Shown here piece after piece: positions 62,255 to 64,000 of a DNA stretch of 64,000 nucleotides. The stretch is taken from the NCBI GenBank assembly GCA_902364645.1, contig CABJEP010000004.1:1-64000 (forward strand), read 5' to 3'. The stretch is from Coriobacteriaceae bacterium (GTDB lineage: Bacteria > Actinomycetota > Coriobacteriia > Coriobacteriales > Coriobacteriaceae). Every line of letters starts with the position of its first letter. The stretch's first letter is position 1. The notes beneath the pieces were generated by a model that made no database searches, was not told the origin of the DNA, and saw nothing but the letters and a program-made list of their open reading frames with translations. Position numbers and translations under genes: made by a program.

Positions 62255-62380
62255 CGGCGCGGCGCCTGCACAGCCCGCGCTGGCTTGCGGAGGGAACCAG
62301 GTGGGAATCCTGGGCAAGGGACATTACTGTATAGGACGCGCGGGCGAACCGCCTCGCGCCCCAAGCCAGACTGCTTCGCC
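62255..62380 (+). promoter_or_regulatory. Cobalamin riboswitch
   Basis: The conserved core is readable: GGGAA (62292-62296), the CCAGG/CCTGG arm around TGGGAAT (62297-62313), GCAAGGGACATTACTGT (62314-62330), a GC-rich variable hairpin and AAGCCAGACTGC (62363-62374) as the 3' box. It lies between a strong promoter and cbiK. A hairpin CACGGC-ATC-GCCGTG follows at about 62389-62403 and may be part of the expression platform. It should lower cbiK expression when adenosylcobalamin is plentiful. Confidence 0.75.
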
Positions 62381-62502
62381 TTTTCCTCACGGCATCGCCG
62401 TGGCGTTAGCTCCTTGTGAACCCCGAGGGGTGCGCTTTTCTTTCGCTTGTGCCGACAAGCAACTGTCGCCGGGGGACCGGCAAACCGAGGAAAGGAAAAA
62501 CC

Positions 62503-63429
62503 ATGTCCGACCAGATGTCACGCCGCGGCTTCATGGGCGCCGCAGCAACCGGAGCCGTCGCGCTCGCCGGAGTCGCGCTCGCGGGCTGCTCCAACACCTC
62601 CGCGAGTTCCGAGAAATCTAGTGAAAAGGAGAAGGCCGCGAAGCCGGTCATCCTCGTCACGAGCTTCGGCACGAGCTACAACGACTCGCGCCACATCACC
62701 ATCGGCGCCATCGAAGACGCTATCCGCGAGAAGTACTGGCAGGACTACGACATCCGCCGCGCCTTCACCGCGCAGATCATCATCGACAAGCTGAAGAAGC
62801 GCGACGGCATCACGATCGACAACATGACCGAGGCGCTTGACCGCTGCGTGGAAGACGGCGTGAAGGAAATCGTCGTGCAGCCGACGCATCTCATGGCTGG
62901 CCTGGAATACGCCGACGTGAAAGACGAGCTCGACAAGTACGCCGACAAGTTCGACAAGATCTCGCTCGGCGACCCGCTGCTCACCTCCGACGACGACTAC
63001 AAAAAGGTGGCCGCAGCCATTAAGGAGAACATGGCGTCCTTCGACGACGGCGAGACGGCGCTGTGCCTCATGGGCCACGGCACCGAAGCCGATTCCAACG
63101 CCGACTATGCCAAGATGCAGGAAGTGTTCAAGAACGAGGGTTTGACGCAGTTCTTCGTCGGCACCGTCGAGGCTGAACCGACCTGCGAGGATGTTATCGC
63201 CGCCGCGAGCGCCGCAGGCTACAAGAAGGCCGTGCTCGCGCCGTTCATGGTGGTCGCGGGCGACCACGCGAACAACGACATGGCAGACGAGACCGACCCC
63301 GACAGCTGGGCTGCGAAGTTCGTGGCCGCCGGCTTCGAAGTGACGTGCCTGCTCCAGGGTCTGGGACAGAACGTCGCGGTCGACGACATCTACGTCTCGC
63401 ACGTGGACGACGCCATCGCCAAGCTGTAA
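62503..63429 (+). CDS. cbiK: Sirohydrochlorin cobaltochelatase, predicted Tat-exported lipoprotein
   Basis: 308 residues from ATG 62503, preceded by GAGGAAAGGA. The N-terminus has a twin-arginine motif (SRRGFMGAA), a hydrophobic stretch and a lipobox LAGC near residue 28. The mature part is CbiK: ILVTSFGTSYNDSRHITIGA, VQPTHLMAGLEYADV, LCLMGHGTEADSNADY with one metal His, GTVEAEPT with the Glu and FMVVAGDHANNDMA with the second His. All known catalytic residues of CbiK appear kept. It inserts cobalt into sirohydrochlorin, the first anaerobic step. Export is unexpected for a biosynthetic enzyme, though a periplasmic CbiK form is known in Desulfovibrio. Confidence 0.9.
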   Translation: MSDQMSRRGFMGAAATGAVALAGVALAGCSNTSASSEKSSEKEKAAKPVILVTSFGTSYNDSRHITIGAIEDAIREKYWQDYDIRRAFTAQIIIDKLKKRDGITIDNMTEALDRCVEDGVKEIVVQPTHLMAGLEYADVKDELDKYADKFDKISLGDPLLTSDDDYKKVAAAIKENMASFDDGETALCLMGHGTEADSNADYAKMQEVFKNEGLTQFFVGTVEAEPTCEDVIAAASAAGYKKAVLAPFMVVAGDHANNDMADETDPDSWAAKFVAAGFEVTCLLQGLGQNVAVDDIYVSHVDDAIAKL

Positions 63430-63438
63430 ACTCGCCGC

Positions 63439-63551
63439 GCACGGGGGCGCCGGTCGCGTCCCCGTGCAACGGGCATGCGCCTTTCCCCGACTGACGACGC
63501 ATGCCCGTTGCATTCGCATCCCGACCGCCCACCGCACGGCGCGGGCGGTCG
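63439..63551 (+). other. Three consecutive strong hairpins between cbiK and the next lipoprotein
   Basis: GCACGGGG/CCCCGTGC (63439-63467), GCAACGGGCATGCG/CGCATGCCCGTTGC (63466-63511) and CGACCGCCC/GGGCGGTCG (63522-63551). The stems are perfect; none has a U-run. The first two share two bases, so they compete. Confidence 0.65.
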
Positions 63552-63575
63552 AAGCGATTGAAAGGAACCCCCTCC

Positions 63576-64000
63576 ATGTTGAAGAAAACCCTCGTCTTCG
63601 CCCTGTCGGCGGCGCTTTGCGCGTTCTCGCTCGCCGGCTGCGCCGGAAATTCAATCGACAGCGCAAAGGCAAGCGATGCCGATTCCCAGGAAAAGACCGA
63701 ACAGGCGGCCGATGCGCCCGCGGGCGCAAGCGCTGCCCCCATCACCGCCGACAAGGTGGCCGACGGCACCTATCCAATCACCGTAGATTCCAGCTCGAAC
63801 ATGTTCAGGATCGTGGACGCCCAGCTCATCGTGGAAAACGGCTCCATGCACTGCGTGATGACGCTTTCCGGCACGGGCTACGGCAAGCTCTTCATGGGCA
63901 CGGGCGACGAGGCTGCCGCCGCGAGCGAGGCCGACTTCATCCCCTATGTGGAAAACGCGGAAGGCAAGTACACCTACGACGTGCCCGTTGATGCGCTCGA
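63576..64000 (+). CDS. Putative secreted lipoprotein, partial (C-terminus beyond right edge)
   Basis: At least 141 residues; the frame is open at the window end. AAAGGA precedes the ATG. MLKKTLVFALSAALCAFSLAGC is a Sec-type lipoprotein signal with lipobox LAGC. After an Ala/Asp/Ser-rich spacer of about 30 residues the sequence DGTYPITVDSSSNMFRIVDA and GKLFMGTGDEA begins a beta-rich domain. I do not recognise the family with certainty. Its position after cbiK and behind a cobalamin riboswitch suggests a role in cobalt or tetrapyrrole handling at the cell surface, which is inference. Confidence 0.7.
   Translation, partial: MLKKTLVFALSAALCAFSLAGCAGNSIDSAKASDADSQEKTEQAADAPAGASAAPITADKVADGTYPITVDSSSNMFRIVDAQLIVENGSMHCVMTLSGTGYGKLFMGTGDEAAAASEADFIPYVENAEGKYTYDVPVDAL

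Overview
The window looks like a chromosomal segment of a high-GC Gram-positive anaerobe of the Coriobacteriia, most likely Collinsella or a close relative. This is inferred from the glgB-glgP-glgC-glgD-glgA block, the LoaP-headed capsule operon, the priA-def-fmt-rsmB block, frequent GTG/TTG starts and a complete anaerobic (cbi-type) cobalamin pathway. No 16S rRNA or other decisive marker is present.

Layout. (1) 1-12.75 kb, minus strand: a surface-polysaccharide operon read from loaP (antiterminator) through a priming sugar transferase, an Alg14/PssD-PssE pair, two glycosyltransferases, a Wzy-like polymerase, a third glycosyltransferase, a Wzx flippase, a DegT aminotransferase, an ATP-grasp enzyme, a sugar epimerase, rfbA and the start of rfbB, which runs off the left edge. 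Two genes are visibly broken: the priming transferase has an in-frame amber codon and one glycosyltransferase has a -1 frameshift. A leader of several hundred bases with two large hairpins precedes loaP. (2) 13.5-15 kb: tRNA-Ala(GGC), thiamine pyrophosphokinase and a HAD phosphatase. (3) 15.4-28.7 kb, plus strand: glycogen synthesis and breakdown (glgB, glgP, glgC, glgD, glgA) and a GH13-GH77 fusion. GlgB and GlgA carry histone-H1-like Lys/Ala/Pro tails. LacI-type operator candidates precede glgB and the fusion gene. (4) 28.7-40 kb: housekeeping genes fmdB-like, rsmB, fmt, def, priA, gltX, metK and sdaA. (5) 40.1-45.4 kb, plus: an L,D-transpeptidase and a MacA/MacB-type exporter. (6) 45.6-62.0 kb, minus: a tightly packed 17-gene cobalamin operon from cbiF to cobK. 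It covers corrin-ring synthesis, amidation, adenosylation and nucleotide-loop assembly. (7) 62.2-64 kb, plus: a strong promoter and cobalamin riboswitch in front of a cobaltochelatase (cbiK) predicted to be an exported Tat lipoprotein, followed by a second lipoprotein cut by the window edge.

Between 25 and 45.5 kb the intergenic gaps hold seven long inverted-repeat elements. Two of them (31.7 and 38.3 kb) share a nearly identical core of about 60 bases with a compensatory base-pair change, while their outer arms differ in sequence but stay perfectly self-complementary. That pair is the best candidate here for an undescribed structured or mobile element.

Start sites were chosen by Shine-Dalgarno spacing and by stop/start overlap with the upstream gene. 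No database search was possible, so family names rest on motifs read by eye.
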